64,000 bases of DNA, taken from the NCBI GenBank assembly GCA_024803745.1, contig JANJXV010000152.1, positions 1,477,501-1,541,500 of the forward strand. Reading direction: 5' to 3'. This DNA comes from Megascapheus bottae. Taxonomy: Eukaryota > Chordata > Mammalia > Rodentia > Geomyidae. Made by a program: the position numbers and the translations under genes. This document shows, one piece after another, positions 46,105 through 58,386 of the stretch (its first letter is position 1; every line of letters starts with the position of its first letter). The notes under the pieces are model-generated. The model saw only the letters and a program-made list of their open reading frames with translations, ran no database searches and was not told the origin of the DNA.

Positions 46105-46990
46105 CTTCTATCAAAAATGTGTTGCTCCTAATCCTAGGCGATCAGTTTTGATAACCGGGGAGATGAGGTGTCTTATGCCTTGAGAATTTTTTCCTAAACC
46201 CTGACCTGGGAGGAAACCCTGTTTTAGCATTTGATGGGTGATAGTCTCATTGCGGGAGCATCTACTGAGATTTAGTTGAGAAAAGATGTCCCATCCCCAA
46301 AGATTTACTGGAAGGTTAGGGACAATACAGGGCTGGACCATGCCACAATTGCCCTCCTCATCGACACAGGTTAGTATTTTCACACTTTGTTGTGGATTAG
46401 AGGTTTCTCCAATGCCTTTTAGGTGTGTATAGGAGGTTATAAGGGGGCATGGGGAGGGCCAATATTGGCTAGAAATAACGGTGGCTATAAGGTTCTGGAA
46501 GCTCTTTCCATCTACTTTTAATTTTAAAAGGGTCGATCAGATGTGATTTATTGTACCCAGTAGGAATCTGATTAGCCAAGACAGTTGGTTCTTCTAATTT
46601 TTGAGTGAAATGAGTGGGGACAGGAAACCAGGGGAAGGAAAAGTAACTGGACTATTCTTTGGCCGGCTCGTATATTAAGGGGTCCAGAAGTGGAGAAAGC
46701 CAACATTTTTATTTTTCCTTGCTAATCATTATCAATGACCCCGGGAATTATATGAAGTCCTTTTAGAACAGTACTGGCATGACCTAGTAGCAGTCCAAAG
46801 GTATCAGGTGCTAAGGGACCATGCACTCCGGTGGACAGAATCTAAGTTCCCATATTAGGAGTAAATATTATATCAGAGGAGGAACAGAGGTCCAGTCCTG
46901 CGCTTCCTGGGGTGGCTCGTTGGAAGGAGGAGACATCTGAGTAAGAGAGGTTTTCTTTGTGGGACAAATCTGACAGCCCCTGGGGTTTGT
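46105..46990 (-). pseudogene. pro: pro: dUTPase, protease and G-patch
   Basis: In viral sense a dUTPase domain comes first (46890-46620: [43 protein letters not shown]), then a protease-like segment (46560-46270). In the protease segment the stretch that should hold the Asp-Thr/Ser-Gly active site appears to be deleted: flanking sequence runs from NLI directly into ATVISSQYWP. The WGWDIFSQL block is kept. A G-patch follows (KQGFLPGQGLGKNSQGI, about 46225-46170), a feature of betaretroviral proteases. Frameshifts and a stop separate the parts. Confidence 0.85.
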
Positions 46991-48845
46991 CTCAAAGAAG
47001 GTGCCCAGAGCTGGCCCTGCTGGAAGTTTCCCTGCTTTTGGGGGAGGAGCTTGCCTTCAATGTCTGGTTTTGAATGACATTCAGAAGACCAGTGCTTGCC
47101 TCTTTTACATTAGGGGCAGACAGTAGTTGGAGGAGGGTGTTCTGCCAGAGGGGCTGTACAGTCTCTAGAAAAACAGCCAAATTCTTTACAATTAAAGCAG
47201 TTTTTTGAGTGACAGACATTAGGAAAGTCTTTTAAGGCTGCTCCAATGGCTAAACCCATGGCATGTGCCGAGCTGATGCTGGCGCATAGACAGATATAGT
47301 CAGATATATCACTGCCTGCGTGGTGTGGGTGAATGGCTGCTTGGCAGGCAGGGTTAGCATTTTCAAAAGCAAGACGTTTAATGAAAGTGCTTTCGTTTTC
47401 TTTATTTTCCACAAGCCTTTCAGGTGCTTCGGTAAGGTGGCTAATGAAATTGCTGTAAGGCTCATCGGGCCCTTGTTGAAGTTTGGCAAAGGAGGTGGTT
47501 GCGGATCCCTTAGGGGGAGCCGTTTCCAGGTTTTTGAACCCACATGCTGGATTTGGGCCAAAAGGCCAGGGGGAAAGCGAGCATGTTTTTCATTAGAGTC
47601 ATAAGGACTTTTGCCCAGTAATTTATCATTTATCCAATTCTTGGAGGTCTGGCTCTCTGAGGTATGTTGAGCTATTTCTCTGCAATTTGCAACAAATTCA
47701 GTCTTCCATAGATTGAAATCACCCCAGACAACATGGCGTGTGCCAAGAAATACCAGTCGTTTCGGAATCAACCATCGGTCACTCAGATTTTCTAAAAGAG
47801 CTAAGGTAATGGGAGTGGTTGGGCCATAATTTGAAGCAGCAACTTTTAATTCCTTAATATGCTTTAGTTTTAAATGGTGATATGTTTGGTCGGGGACCTC
47901 ATCAGGGTCATGATCTAGTATCCGGAAGGTTCCTCTTCCTGATCAGAGTCTTCATTTTGGGAGGCTATTTCCTCCTCATTTAGGGGAGTAGACTCAGAGC
48001 CCTGAATTTTTGAAATGGACTTGCTGTTTTGAGTGATGGTGAATATCTGGAGGGTCAAGGGGGCTTGAGATTTTTTTGAATTTCCTTTTGGAGTTGGTGA
48101 GTTAGGTGGAGAAGAAAAGGAAAGGGGAAGGTTTTGCAGTTCTAAGTCAAGGGCTCTGAATTCCTTAATAAGTTGTAAATGTTCCCTTTTTTGCTGTAAA
48201 ATTTCTTTAAGGGAAGTGGCATCCTGAGAGAGTTTAAGTTTGGCTCTAGTAATGGTCCCGGAAACATAATCCGTGTCAAGGACGGGGCGCAGAGGGGTGG
48301 TGCAGTAACATAAGGGAGCGGCCAATCAGGCTTATGGTATTTTGTAGCCTCTTTTTTCAAAGAGATCATGTTTGCTATAGGGAGTTTTTCATTAGGCTTG
48401 TCATTATCAAACTGGGTAAAAGAGGAATAAAGAAGCTTGGTAGGGGAGAGGGGCCTAGAGACATTAGGTGGTTTTAAGGTTTTCCTGACTGCCATGGATA
48501 GGGATAGAAGTAAATTGGCATACAGAGGGGATCCTAGAGTGTCGTGGAAGACGCTCCCCATCTTGAATTACCTCCTGCAAGTCTGGGGCTGGTTTATGAA
48601 TATGAAGGACATCATTTATCAGGAACCAATATGAAAAAGTCTGGACAGGAATTTTATCTGCAAGCAATCTCCCACTGTACCCCATCTTTTTTCATTAGTG
48701 ATACCTTCCTGCAGAAACCAGGAACATATGTCAGTGACAAGATCAAAGTATTTTTAAAAATTTTTTTCTTAACCCGAATTTATGCCTTAAGAGAGTCCTT
48801 GAGACCCTTAAGAAAGAGATCATGAGAGATGAATGCCTGCCCCAT
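46990..48845 (-). pseudogene. gag: gag
   Basis: The ATG at 48845 begins MGQAFISHDLFLKGLKDSL, giving a myristoylation-type Gly2. A matrix core of betaretroviral type is seen in shifting frames (IPVQTFSYWFLINDV). Capsid motifs include WKTEFVANCREIAQ near 47700 and a major-homology-like QGPDEPYSNF near 47455. Nucleocapsid has two knuckles: CFNCKEFGCFSRDC near 47200 has Cys in place of the usual His, and the second (CKRGKHWSSEC, near 47070) has a stop just inside its first Cys pair. Gag builds the virion core. Many frameshifts show that this copy is defunct. Confidence 0.87.
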
Positions 48846-49008
48846 ATATGTGCAACTCGCCTCTTACCTTACACAGATCGAGCTCAAAGGCAGGCGGTCC
48901 TGCGATGATCTCAATCGCTTCTCCGCTCACACCGTTGATGTGCAGTGATCCCTGAAGTATGGGCCGATTATGGTTGACATGCGTTCGCAACCCTTCCTCG
49001 TGTCCCAG

Positions 49009-49026
49009 ACCCCACGTTGGGCACCA
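49009..49026 (-). other. primer-binding site, tRNA-Lys(1,2) type
   Basis: TGGTGCCCAACGTGGGGT begins 2 bases after the 5' LTR in viral sense. It resembles Lys-1,2 primer sites used by many class II retroviruses. Confidence 0.85.
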
Positions 49027-49028
49027 GG

Positions 49029-49408
49029 TGCCCCGGCCAACCAGGGTTTGTTGAACTAGGACTTGGGAAGAGAAGGGCAGATGAATGGAGGTGCAGGAGA
49101 TACGCAAAAGGAGAGCAAGTTGGAAGGTTTGATCAAGCTCTCATTTATTGAAGGTTGCAGTGCAGATTTTATGCTAGTTTAGCTGGTGGGGACTTTTCAG
49201 GCTAGGGGGAGCTCAAAAACAAAAATGAGGAAGTCATGGCAATGAAGTCATTGCAACGATTATCCAGTTGTGGCACTGAAGGCAGCGATTATTCAGTTAT
49301 AGTAATGTCAAACCGCAAGAGGTATCGCCTAACTTCTGAGAACTCATTGACTAACAGAAACTATATGCATGGCTGAAAAGGTATTTACTTTCCTGCTGGC
49401 TCCCGCCA
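49029..49408 (-). repeat. 5' LTR of the provirus
   Basis: About 380 bases; colinear with the 3' LTR but shorter by about 37, with multiple substitutions. AATAAA lies at 49149-49144. The 3' LTR has an extra segment next to the U3 start (around 42100-42150). Confidence 0.88.
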
Positions 49409-49540
49409 GCTCTAGCCATCAACAAAAGTTCAAGCACCAGGACTGACATAAAATGCACAAAGTCTCATTGACTTTCCTGTCCAGGCTGGTTTAGAACTGT
49501 GATCCTAAGATTTCAGCGAGCTAGGCAGTTAGAATTCTTT
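49409..49540. repeat. inverted-dimer SINE composite, copy 4
   Basis: Geo end (gttcaagcaccaggactgac), linker, then inverted B1 (tgtccaggctggtttagaac). Its left part lies across the provirus at 41620-41766. Confidence 0.5.
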
Positions 49541-49918
49541 AGGTACAAGTTAACATTGATTTTTCTGTTTTGTTTTACCCATTGGTGATTTACCTAGGGT
49601 TTTAAATCAGGGCCTAGTATACTCTCACTGAAAGGTTTTCTTGAGCGGTAGCAGGCTGTAGAATTTGAGCCAAACCTTGATTGCTCATGTTTATTTTTAA
49701 AATTTGGGTGCTGATACTATGCCTTAAACCCAAGGGCTGGTGCTTCTATCTGAAGTTTTTCTTTATTTTCTTAAGTTTACTGGTTGCTATTACTTGCAAC
49801 ATATGTCAAGTTTGGTTTGGTTTTCTTTTGCTTTTCCTGGACTGGTCCTACTCCTTGAACTCAGGGTCTAGCCTCTGGCTTTTAAAAATTATAATTATTT
49901 CTTTTCTGTTTTGTTTGA

Positions 49919-50135
49919 GTCATGGGCCTTGAACCTGGCCTGAGTACTGTCCCTGAGCTCTTCACCTCAAGCCTATCACCCTAGCCTGGAGCCAAGCCCC
50001 ACTTCCCATTTTCTAGAGGGTAATTGGAGATAAGAGTCTCAAGTCCTTTAGTGCACGGGCTGGCTTCAAACCTTGATCCTCAGATCTCAGCCTCCTGAGT
50101 AGCTAGGTTTACCGGCATGAGCCCCATGCCTGGCC
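49919..50135 (-). mobile_element. B1-Geo SINE
   Basis: Minus-strand copy, catgggccttgaacctggcc to catgagccccatgcctggcc. Confidence 0.85.
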
Positions 50136-50158
50136 ATATAATTATTTCTTTCATTTTT

Positions 50159-50162
<4 letters not shown>

Positions 50163-50214
<52 letters not shown>

Positions 50215-50225
50215 GTCTCTCTCTG

Positions 50226-50310
<85 letters not shown>
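50163..50310. repeat. (CT)n microsatellite
   Basis: About 140 bases of CT with regular GTCTCT interruptions in the middle. Confidence 0.95.
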
Positions 50311-50314
<4 letters not shown>

Positions 50315-50504
50315 CTGTCTTTTATCTTCTGTTTTCTGTTTCTTTGTCTTTTAATTGTACTGATATTAATGCTTTAACTTAGAGCCTGGTTGGGTTTTTT
50401 GTTATTTCAAAATTTTTCTGAAGGCTTGCAGCTTTGACAATTTGAGAAATCACTCTCTTTCAGAGATTTTTTTTTGAGAGGGAAAGTGGTTAATAGGAGA
50501 TAGA

Positions 50505-50648
50505 GTCCCATGGAAATGACACTCATCTCCAATTAAACAGTAGCAAGCAGGAAGTAGTAGAGCTCTAGCCTTGAGCCAACATAGCAAGTTCAAGCCTACC
50601 ACTGCCACTCACTGGAAGAAGTCTCACTGACTTTTCTGCCCAGGCATC
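50505..50648. repeat. inverted-dimer SINE composite, copy 3
   Basis: Geo-type block, linker gcctaccactgccactcact, start of inverted B1; cut off by the Geo SINE at 50649. Confidence 0.5.
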
Positions 50649-50649
50649 T

Positions 50650-50745
50650 TTTTTTTTAGCAGACCTGGGACTTGAACACAAGGCCTGAGCACTGTCCCTG
50701 GACTTTCTCAAGACAAGAGTTCTACCATTTGAGCCACAGCAACTC
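50650..50745 (-). mobile_element. Geo monomer, minus strand
   Basis: Right half of IDL-Geo only, with its tail seen as T8. Confidence 0.75.
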
Positions 50746-50747
50746 TT

Positions 50748-50752
<5 letters not shown>

Positions 50753-50789
<37 letters not shown>

Positions 50790-50815
50790 ACACGCGTGTG
50801 TGCGCGCGTGTGTGT
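50753..50815. repeat. (TG)n microsatellite
   Basis: TG repeat with CACACGCG and GCGCGCG interruptions. Confidence 0.93.
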
Positions 50816-51040
50816 CATGAGGCTTGAACTCTGGGCCTCGATGCTGTCCCTAAGCTCTTCTCCTCAAAGATACCATCCTACCTCTTGATCCACAATGCCA
50901 CTTCTGGTTTTCTAGTGGTTAATTGAAGGGAAGAGTCTCAGGGTCTTTAGTGCTTGGTCTTTTGAACCTCCATCTTCAGATCTCAGCCTCTTGAGTAGTT
51001 AGGATTGTAGGCATGCGTCTCCACACCTTGCTTACCTAGG
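50816..51040 (-). mobile_element. B1-Geo SINE
   Basis: Minus-strand copy. Confidence 0.85.
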
Positions 51041-51044
51041 GTTT

Positions 51045-51300
51045 TTCTTTTAATGTATGTGGTATTGAGGAATCTATCCCGGCTGGCACTAAGCTAAACT
51101 CCTGGTCCACAGGAGTTTTGCCTACTAGTAGAGTGCTTGCCTAGCATTCATGAAGACACAGGTTCGATTCCTCAGTATCACATGAATAGAAAAAAGAAGC
51201 TGGAAGTTGTGCTGAGGCTCAAGTGGTAGAGCTCTAAACTTGAGAAAGTCTAAGGACAGTGCTCAGGCCCTGAGCTCAAGCTCAGGACTGTCAAAAAAAG
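51045..51300 (+). mobile_element. IDL-Geo SINE beside an inverted IDL fragment
   Basis: A minus-strand IDL piece (51045-51108) directly meets a plus-strand full copy (51109-51300), which abuts the zinc-finger remnant. Confidence 0.8.
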
Positions 51301-51848
51301 AAGAGACTCCTCATACATGTAGTGAATGTGAGAAATCTCTCAGTAATGAAATACACCTTACAATGCCTCAGAGTTTCTGAAGAGTATATCAAGTGTGAAA
51401 ATTCAATTTTTGGGAAGTCAAACCTGATGTTCCAACCTCAATCTCCAACAGAAGAGAACCTTACAGATATGAGGAACCTAAGAAAATTTCAGCCCAGAAT
51501 TCAGCTCTCATCAGGCATCAGAGACCTCACACAGAAGAGAAATCTTATGAATGGGATAAATGTGGAAAGTCCTTCACACAGAAGTCATATCTCAACAGAC
51601 ATAATACAATTCACACAGGAGAGAAACCTTATGAATGTAGTGAATGTGGAAAGTCTTTCAGACAGAAGTCTTCCCACAATTGGCATCAGAGAACACACAC
51701 AGGAGAGAAACCTTATGAGTATGACAAATGTGGAAAGTCCTTCACGCACATATGACAATTCACATAGGAGAGAAACCTTATGAATGTAGTGAATGTGGAA
51801 AGTCTTTCAACTGGATGGCACAACACCATGATCATGGGAATATACACA

Positions 51849-52581
<733 letters not shown>

Positions 52582-53606
52582 TGAATGTAGTGAATGTGGA
52601 ACGTCTTTCCACTGGAAGGCACAACTCTGCTCATCACACAGGAGAGAAACTTTATGAGTGTGACAAATGTGGAAAGTCCTTCACAAGGAAGTCCCTTCTC
52701 AACACACATAATACAGTTCACACAGGAGAGAAACCTTATGAATATAGTGAATCTGGAAAGTCTTTCAACTGGAAGGCACAACTCCATGTTCATCAGAATA
52801 AACACACAGTAGAGAAATCCTATGAGTGCAACAAATGTGGAAAGACATGCAAGTGGAAGTCACATCTCAGGAGGCATAACAGAAACCAACAATGTGAAAA
52901 GATCTTCAGGGAGAATTCACACCTCTGGAAGCACAAGAGAATTCATACACATGAGAAAACTTAGCAATGTAATAAATGGGAAAGGCTTTTTAGTCTTTGG
53001 AAGAAAATTCAGCTTGCATCGCAGAATGAAAACAAGATAAAACCCTTAATGAATGTAGCAAATGTTCAGTCTTAAACCCAGAAGGTACAACTCAGGATTT
53101 ATCACTAAACACCCATAGGAGAGAATCCTATGATTGAAATAAAAAGGAACGTTTTTCAACAAGTCATATTTCAGATTGTTTCAGACAACACACACAGGAT
53201 AGAAACCCTATGAATGTAACAAATGTGGAAAATCCATCGCGAAGGCATGGCAGAATGTAGAATGAACACAGGGGGGAAAAAACCTCATGAACATTACAAA
53301 TGTGGAAAGTTTGACCTGGAAGGCATACCTCTGTGTTCATCACAAACCTGATTCCCATAGAAGAAATGAAAACCAATGAATATAACAAATGTGCAATGAC
53401 TTTTAATCAGAGGTCAGTCTTCAGTACATTTCAGAACATACACAGGAGAGCAATTCTGAGTAATGGAAAACATTTAGCTATATACAGTATCTCTATATGT
53501 AACCATGAGAGGAAGTCTTCAGATGTCAACCTTCAGCAAGCATTAAGAGCACTCACAGAAGAAATAAATACAAGATAGGAAAACCTTTGTCAGAAACCTC
53601 TATAAG

Positions 53607-53985
<379 letters not shown>

Positions 53986-54584
53986 TAAAGTATACACAGA
54001 AGTCCTTCATGGCAGAAGTTAGCTAGGTGTAATGGGAAACCACTCTTTAGCCTTGGGCACTAATGAGCCAACATTTCTCACTGTGTTTAGTGGTATAGTC
54101 CCTGAATATTATCCAGAGGAATTGGACACAAACGATGGGCATTAGTACTTCAGGCTTTACAAGTAACTAAGAGAGTGAAGTTGTTGACTTGTGTCTTTTA
54201 TAATAGGGAATGGTTTGTGAAGTTAATTTTATTAACTCAGTACGAAGAATTGTGGTCCATTGAGACTGGAGTCAGCTAATGTCCACGATGGTCTGGAGAG
54301 TGATGGAGGGGGAAAGACTGTCACAATTTGAGCCAAGGACCTGAGAGCATCGATTTCTCCATTGCTCCCTTAAAGTCTGTTGTGTGTGTGGTCCATGCAT
54401 TAAAACACAAATGACTTACTATTTAAAATTCAGTTTTTGAAAGGAAGGTCTGATGGAAGATACTACTCCTTGTTTATTGCAAAATTTGCACAATAGAAAA
54501 GTGATTTTCATCTCCTTTGCCTCAAGTTTTTTATGAAACATTCAGAAAACATGTAAGGACACACTTCTGGGGATATATTGTGCA

Positions 54585-54634
<50 letters not shown>

Positions 54635-55083
54635 TGTACACAAATTGTTTAGCTTGAACTCTGCACAAGCACTCCTTAAGCATCTTTGTCAATATTAATG
54701 CTTGCCACTTGCGCCACAGCTCTACTTTGGTTTCTTTGGTGGGCAAATAAAGACAAGAGTCTTAAATATTTTGTTTTGGATGAGTAAGTCCAAAATGATT
54801 TCAGTGCTTCCTTTATATTTAATTAATCACAGATGATGAAACACTTGTGATTCACTATTAGCCTTTTTTCTTGTTCTGCTGAAAGAGTCTAAATAAATCA
54901 CCAGTTTTCATAATGTGAAGAATCTGTGCTTTCTCACTGTTCTGGAGGTTAAGTTAAGAGGAGGATGAATTCCTTCTACCACCACTAATTATTCCTTTAA
55001 CCAGCTCCATTCAGAATTTTGTACCAAGACAAAACTAAGACATAGATTTGTTAAACTTACAGTAGTGTAAAAAATTAGAAGCA
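53986..55083. other. mostly unassigned; (TG)n and an old SINE
   Basis: Holds a TG repeat at 54588-54640 and a degenerate minus-strand B1-Geo at about 54650-54790; the rest is unique. Confidence 0.5.
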
Positions 55084-55300
55084 TGGCTCTGCATGGTGGC
55101 TCACACCTGTAATCCTAGCTACCCTGGAGGCTGAGATCTGAGGCTCAAGGTTCAAAGCCAGCCCAGGCACAAAAGGACCTGAGAAGCTTATCCCCAGTTA
55201 ACCTCTAGAACACGGGAAGTGGGGCTTGGCCAAGGGTAGTGCCTTGAGCTGAAGAGCTCAGGTAGGGCCCAGGACAAATTCAAGCCCCTGATCCCCTCTC
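55084..55300 (+). mobile_element. B1-Geo SINE
   Basis: Clean start (tggctctgcatggtggctc) and Geo half. Confidence 0.85.
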
Positions 55301-55377
55301 CCACCCTGAAAACAAAGGAAACATGGAAAAGATGAACGGTAGCTACTTAAAAGATGATTATAGAAATATAAGGGATG

Positions 55378-55568
55378 TGGGCTGGGATTTCAACCTAGTA
55401 GTAGAGTGCTTGCATAGCATGCATAAGTACCCGGTTTCTATTCCTCAGTACTACATACATAGCAAAAGCTGGAAGTGGTGTGGTGGCTCAAATGATAGTG
55501 TCTGGGCTTGAAAAAGTCCAAGGACAATTGTCAGGCTATAAGTTCAACATCCAGGACTAGCAAAAAAA
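55378..55568 (+). mobile_element. IDL-Geo SINE
   Basis: Plus-strand copy. Confidence 0.83.
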
Positions 55569-56844
55569 ATCCAGGGGATGAGAGAGACAACTGGATGTAG
55601 TAATAAATGTGGTAGGTATTTGGTAGCGTAAAATTCAGGTCAAAAGTGATTCTTTTTGCTTTCTGTTGTATGCATGGGTATGGAAATGCAGTATTTTAAA
55701 GTACAGTATTATGTTCCATGTTTCATTGTGCAATGATTACATATACAAAGCCAGATTGCATGTTTCTTTGTCATGAGGACAATCTTATGGAAGGTTATGG
55801 ATGATAATACATTACGCTAAAGTACAGAGAGATATTGAGCAATCTCACAAAAAGTCACGGGAATGGTGGGATCTATATGAAAGCAGTTTTAGTGCATCCA
55901 AACTTGGGTACCAGGAATGCTGAAATCTCAATGCTCTGATTTCTTTTGGCCACAGAAATGTAGGTGGGCTTGTTATCCACTAAAATGTCAGGTGTACAGA
56001 TTCTGGAGCTTGATGCCAGGTGTTTTATGGCTTTTTCTTGGCAGTTAATTGGAAATGAGAGTTTCATGGACTTTCCTTTCTGGGCTGGCTTCAAACAGAA
56101 CCTCAAATATTAGCTATGCACAGTTTTCAAACCATACACTACTGAAGATGGGAAACTTGATCTACTGCTTAACTGGGTTGCACTTTGGCTCATGGGAGGG
56201 TGCTCATCCTTTGTAGACTGAGATCTCATGACCTCCAAAGCCAAACAGGTCCGATTGGGCCTGGTGAATACATTCTCTGTGGTGCTGGGTCATCAACGCT
56301 ATGGCAGAAGTAGGCGGTGCCACATTTGATAAGAACTTCTGTCTGAGATGGTCATGCCAGGAATGTGGATTTAAATGAGTATTACATTTCCGGTAGTGCA
56401 GAAATCCCCTCTAAATTAGACAGGCTTTGAGCCACCTACAGGCCCCACACCTAATCTACCCTTGTGTGTCCTGCTGGAAAGGGTATCTAATTCTGGAGGG
56501 AATGCAGGTATAGTCCATGAAGTAGCTAGTCAAGTGATAACAAAGGTGTTGTGGATTACTATGAGAAAAATCCTAGAAGCCCTGGAGGAGCATCAACCTG
56601 AGCCTTTGTGGGGCTAGAAATCTGATGGGAGCTTCCAGACTGAGAAACAATCACATGGCTTTGTGTTTGGCATCCAGACCATGAGTGGATTTCTTAGCTG
56701 TCACCCTAGAGAGAGGAGGACATAAATTAGTGGGTGGAAAGCATCTGTCAGACCCCTGGCTGGTGGCAGGTGGAGAGAACATAGGAAAGTGGATACCATA
56801 GCTGTGGTGGGGCGAAAAAAAGAACGGTAAAAGAAGCAAAGAAA
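55569..56844. other. unassigned unique sequence with partial SINE
   Basis: A minus-strand B1-Geo part lies at 55990-56110. 56120-56840 is repeat-free; it has low-stop stretches on both strands but no domain that I recognise. Confidence 0.4.
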
Positions 56845-57072
56845 TCAGGTACTGGTGGCTCAAGCCTGTCAACCTAGCTACTCAGGAGTTTGAGACACGA
56901 GGATCACAGTTCAAAGCCACCCAGGAGAGAATCTCCATGAGACTCTTATCTGCAATAAACCACTGAAAAAAAATCTGGAATGGGTGCTGTGGTTCAAGTG
57001 GTAGAGCACTTTCCTTGAGTGAAAAAAGCTCAGTGACAGCACCCAGGCTGAGCGTTCAAACCCAAGGACTCA
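56845..57072 (+). mobile_element. B1-Geo SINE
   Basis: Plus-strand copy. Confidence 0.85.
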
Positions 57073-57398
57073 GAAAAACAACAACAAAAAAAAAGTAGCA
57101 AAGGACAAAGAGCTGACCAAAAGTTAGAGGGACTCTAACTTGAGAAACAACAGAATGATAAGTTGCACTCAGAAAACTTGCACAGAATCTGGAAATCCCT
57201 GAGACCTATCTATCTATGTATCCTATCTGTTTGTCTAAATACATATTCTTTATGCATTTATATAGGGAGACAGATTAATACATGTGACTATACATACATA
57301 CATAGCCAGACACATATGGGTGTGTGGTATAGTGCATGTGAGTTTGTGTGTATGTTTCTTTGGATGGGTATCTCTGTTTAAGAAAGATAGAATACATG

Positions 57399-57592
57399 GG
57401 GTGGGAATTTGGCCTAGCGGTAGAATGCTTGCCTAGCATGCATGAAAACCTGGGCGTTATTCCTTGGTACCACATACTTAGAAAAAGGCAGAAGTGGTGA
57501 TGAGGCTCAAGTGGTAGAGTTCTAGCCTTGAGAAAAATCCAAGGACAGTCCTCAGGCCCTGAGCATAAGCCAAATACTGGAAAAGGAAAAGA
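57399..57592 (+). mobile_element. IDL-Geo SINE
   Basis: Plus-strand copy after an ATAC/TATC-rich stretch (57205-57310). Confidence 0.85.
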
Positions 57593-57754
57593 TAGAATAT
57601 GTGTAAATATCTTTACAAAACTTAGATAAAATGTAGATAGTCATAATCTCTTGGGGGAATCTAAAAGGACAAGATTATTCACAGGCACCTTTATCCTTAT
57701 GAATTCCTCAGAAATTTTAATTTTTTCATTATTTTCTTTCTTTTTTTAAACAAG

Positions 57755-57985
57755 TACTAAGGATTCCTCTCAGGGACCAGGTGCTGCCAATTACTATTTT
57801 TTCTCATGGCTGGTATGAGAGGATCTGAGTAACAGTTCCACTTTTGCCTTTTTTGTGTGTGTACTTAATGGAAGAAAAAGATCTCTATCAGTGACTTTCT
57901 TTCCAGGGCTGGCTTCTAAGTAGGATCCTCAGATCTCAGCCATCTCTATAGCTACAGTTAACTGTATGAGAAACCAGCACTGGGT
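57755..57985 (-). mobile_element. degenerate B1-Geo SINE
   Basis: Recognised by tcctcagatctcagccatct and spacing; many changes. Confidence 0.55.
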
Positions 57986-58197
57986 ATATGAGAAATCAGT
58001 TCCAATGCACAGGGCAAGAAATTGTGTGAATCTCTCAACTCCAGCTAGCTACAATAATCTAGATGTGAAAGACCAATACCTTTGAGGAAAAGAAGCTCAG
58101 GGTTATCACATAGGCCCTGAGAGTAAGCATTAGGGCCCTATGCACTCTTGTGCATGCACAACTGTCAGAAGTACACACACATGCACACACACACACA

Positions 58198-58386
58198 ATA
58201 TCTCAGGCATTATTGTATCTTGAATTAATATGCAGAGATTGGAAAACAGCATAGCAAGTTATGAAATCTGTTTTTCTTGTCTACATTGAGGGAAAGGAAT
58301 AGTTCACAAGATGCAGAAGCGAAGATTTCAACGGCAAATGCTGTGCATGTCTAGCTTATAAAAAGCACTTTCTTTTCTTTTCTTTT
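58198..58386. repeat. 189-base direct repeat, left copy
   Basis: Identical to 59486-59674 apart from one base (gaaaacagc versus gacaacagc). The two copies bracket an L1. Confidence 0.95.

Larger units (their letters stand above)
41767..49408 (-). mobile_element. class II (betaretrovirus-like) endogenous provirus
   Basis: 7.6 kb degraded provirus on the minus strand with two related LTRs, a Lys-type primer site, gag, a protease region with dUTPase and G-patch, pol, a deleted env and a polypurine tract. Betaretroviral matrix, dUTPase, G-patch and Lys primer site together point to class II; the env remnant is of gamma type, as in type D viruses such as MPMV/SRV. Frameshifts and stops occur in every gene except the core of integrase. 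Two IDL-Geo SINEs inserted later. LTR differences are easily visible by eye, so the insertion is not recent. No matching target duplication is seen. Confidence 0.93.
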
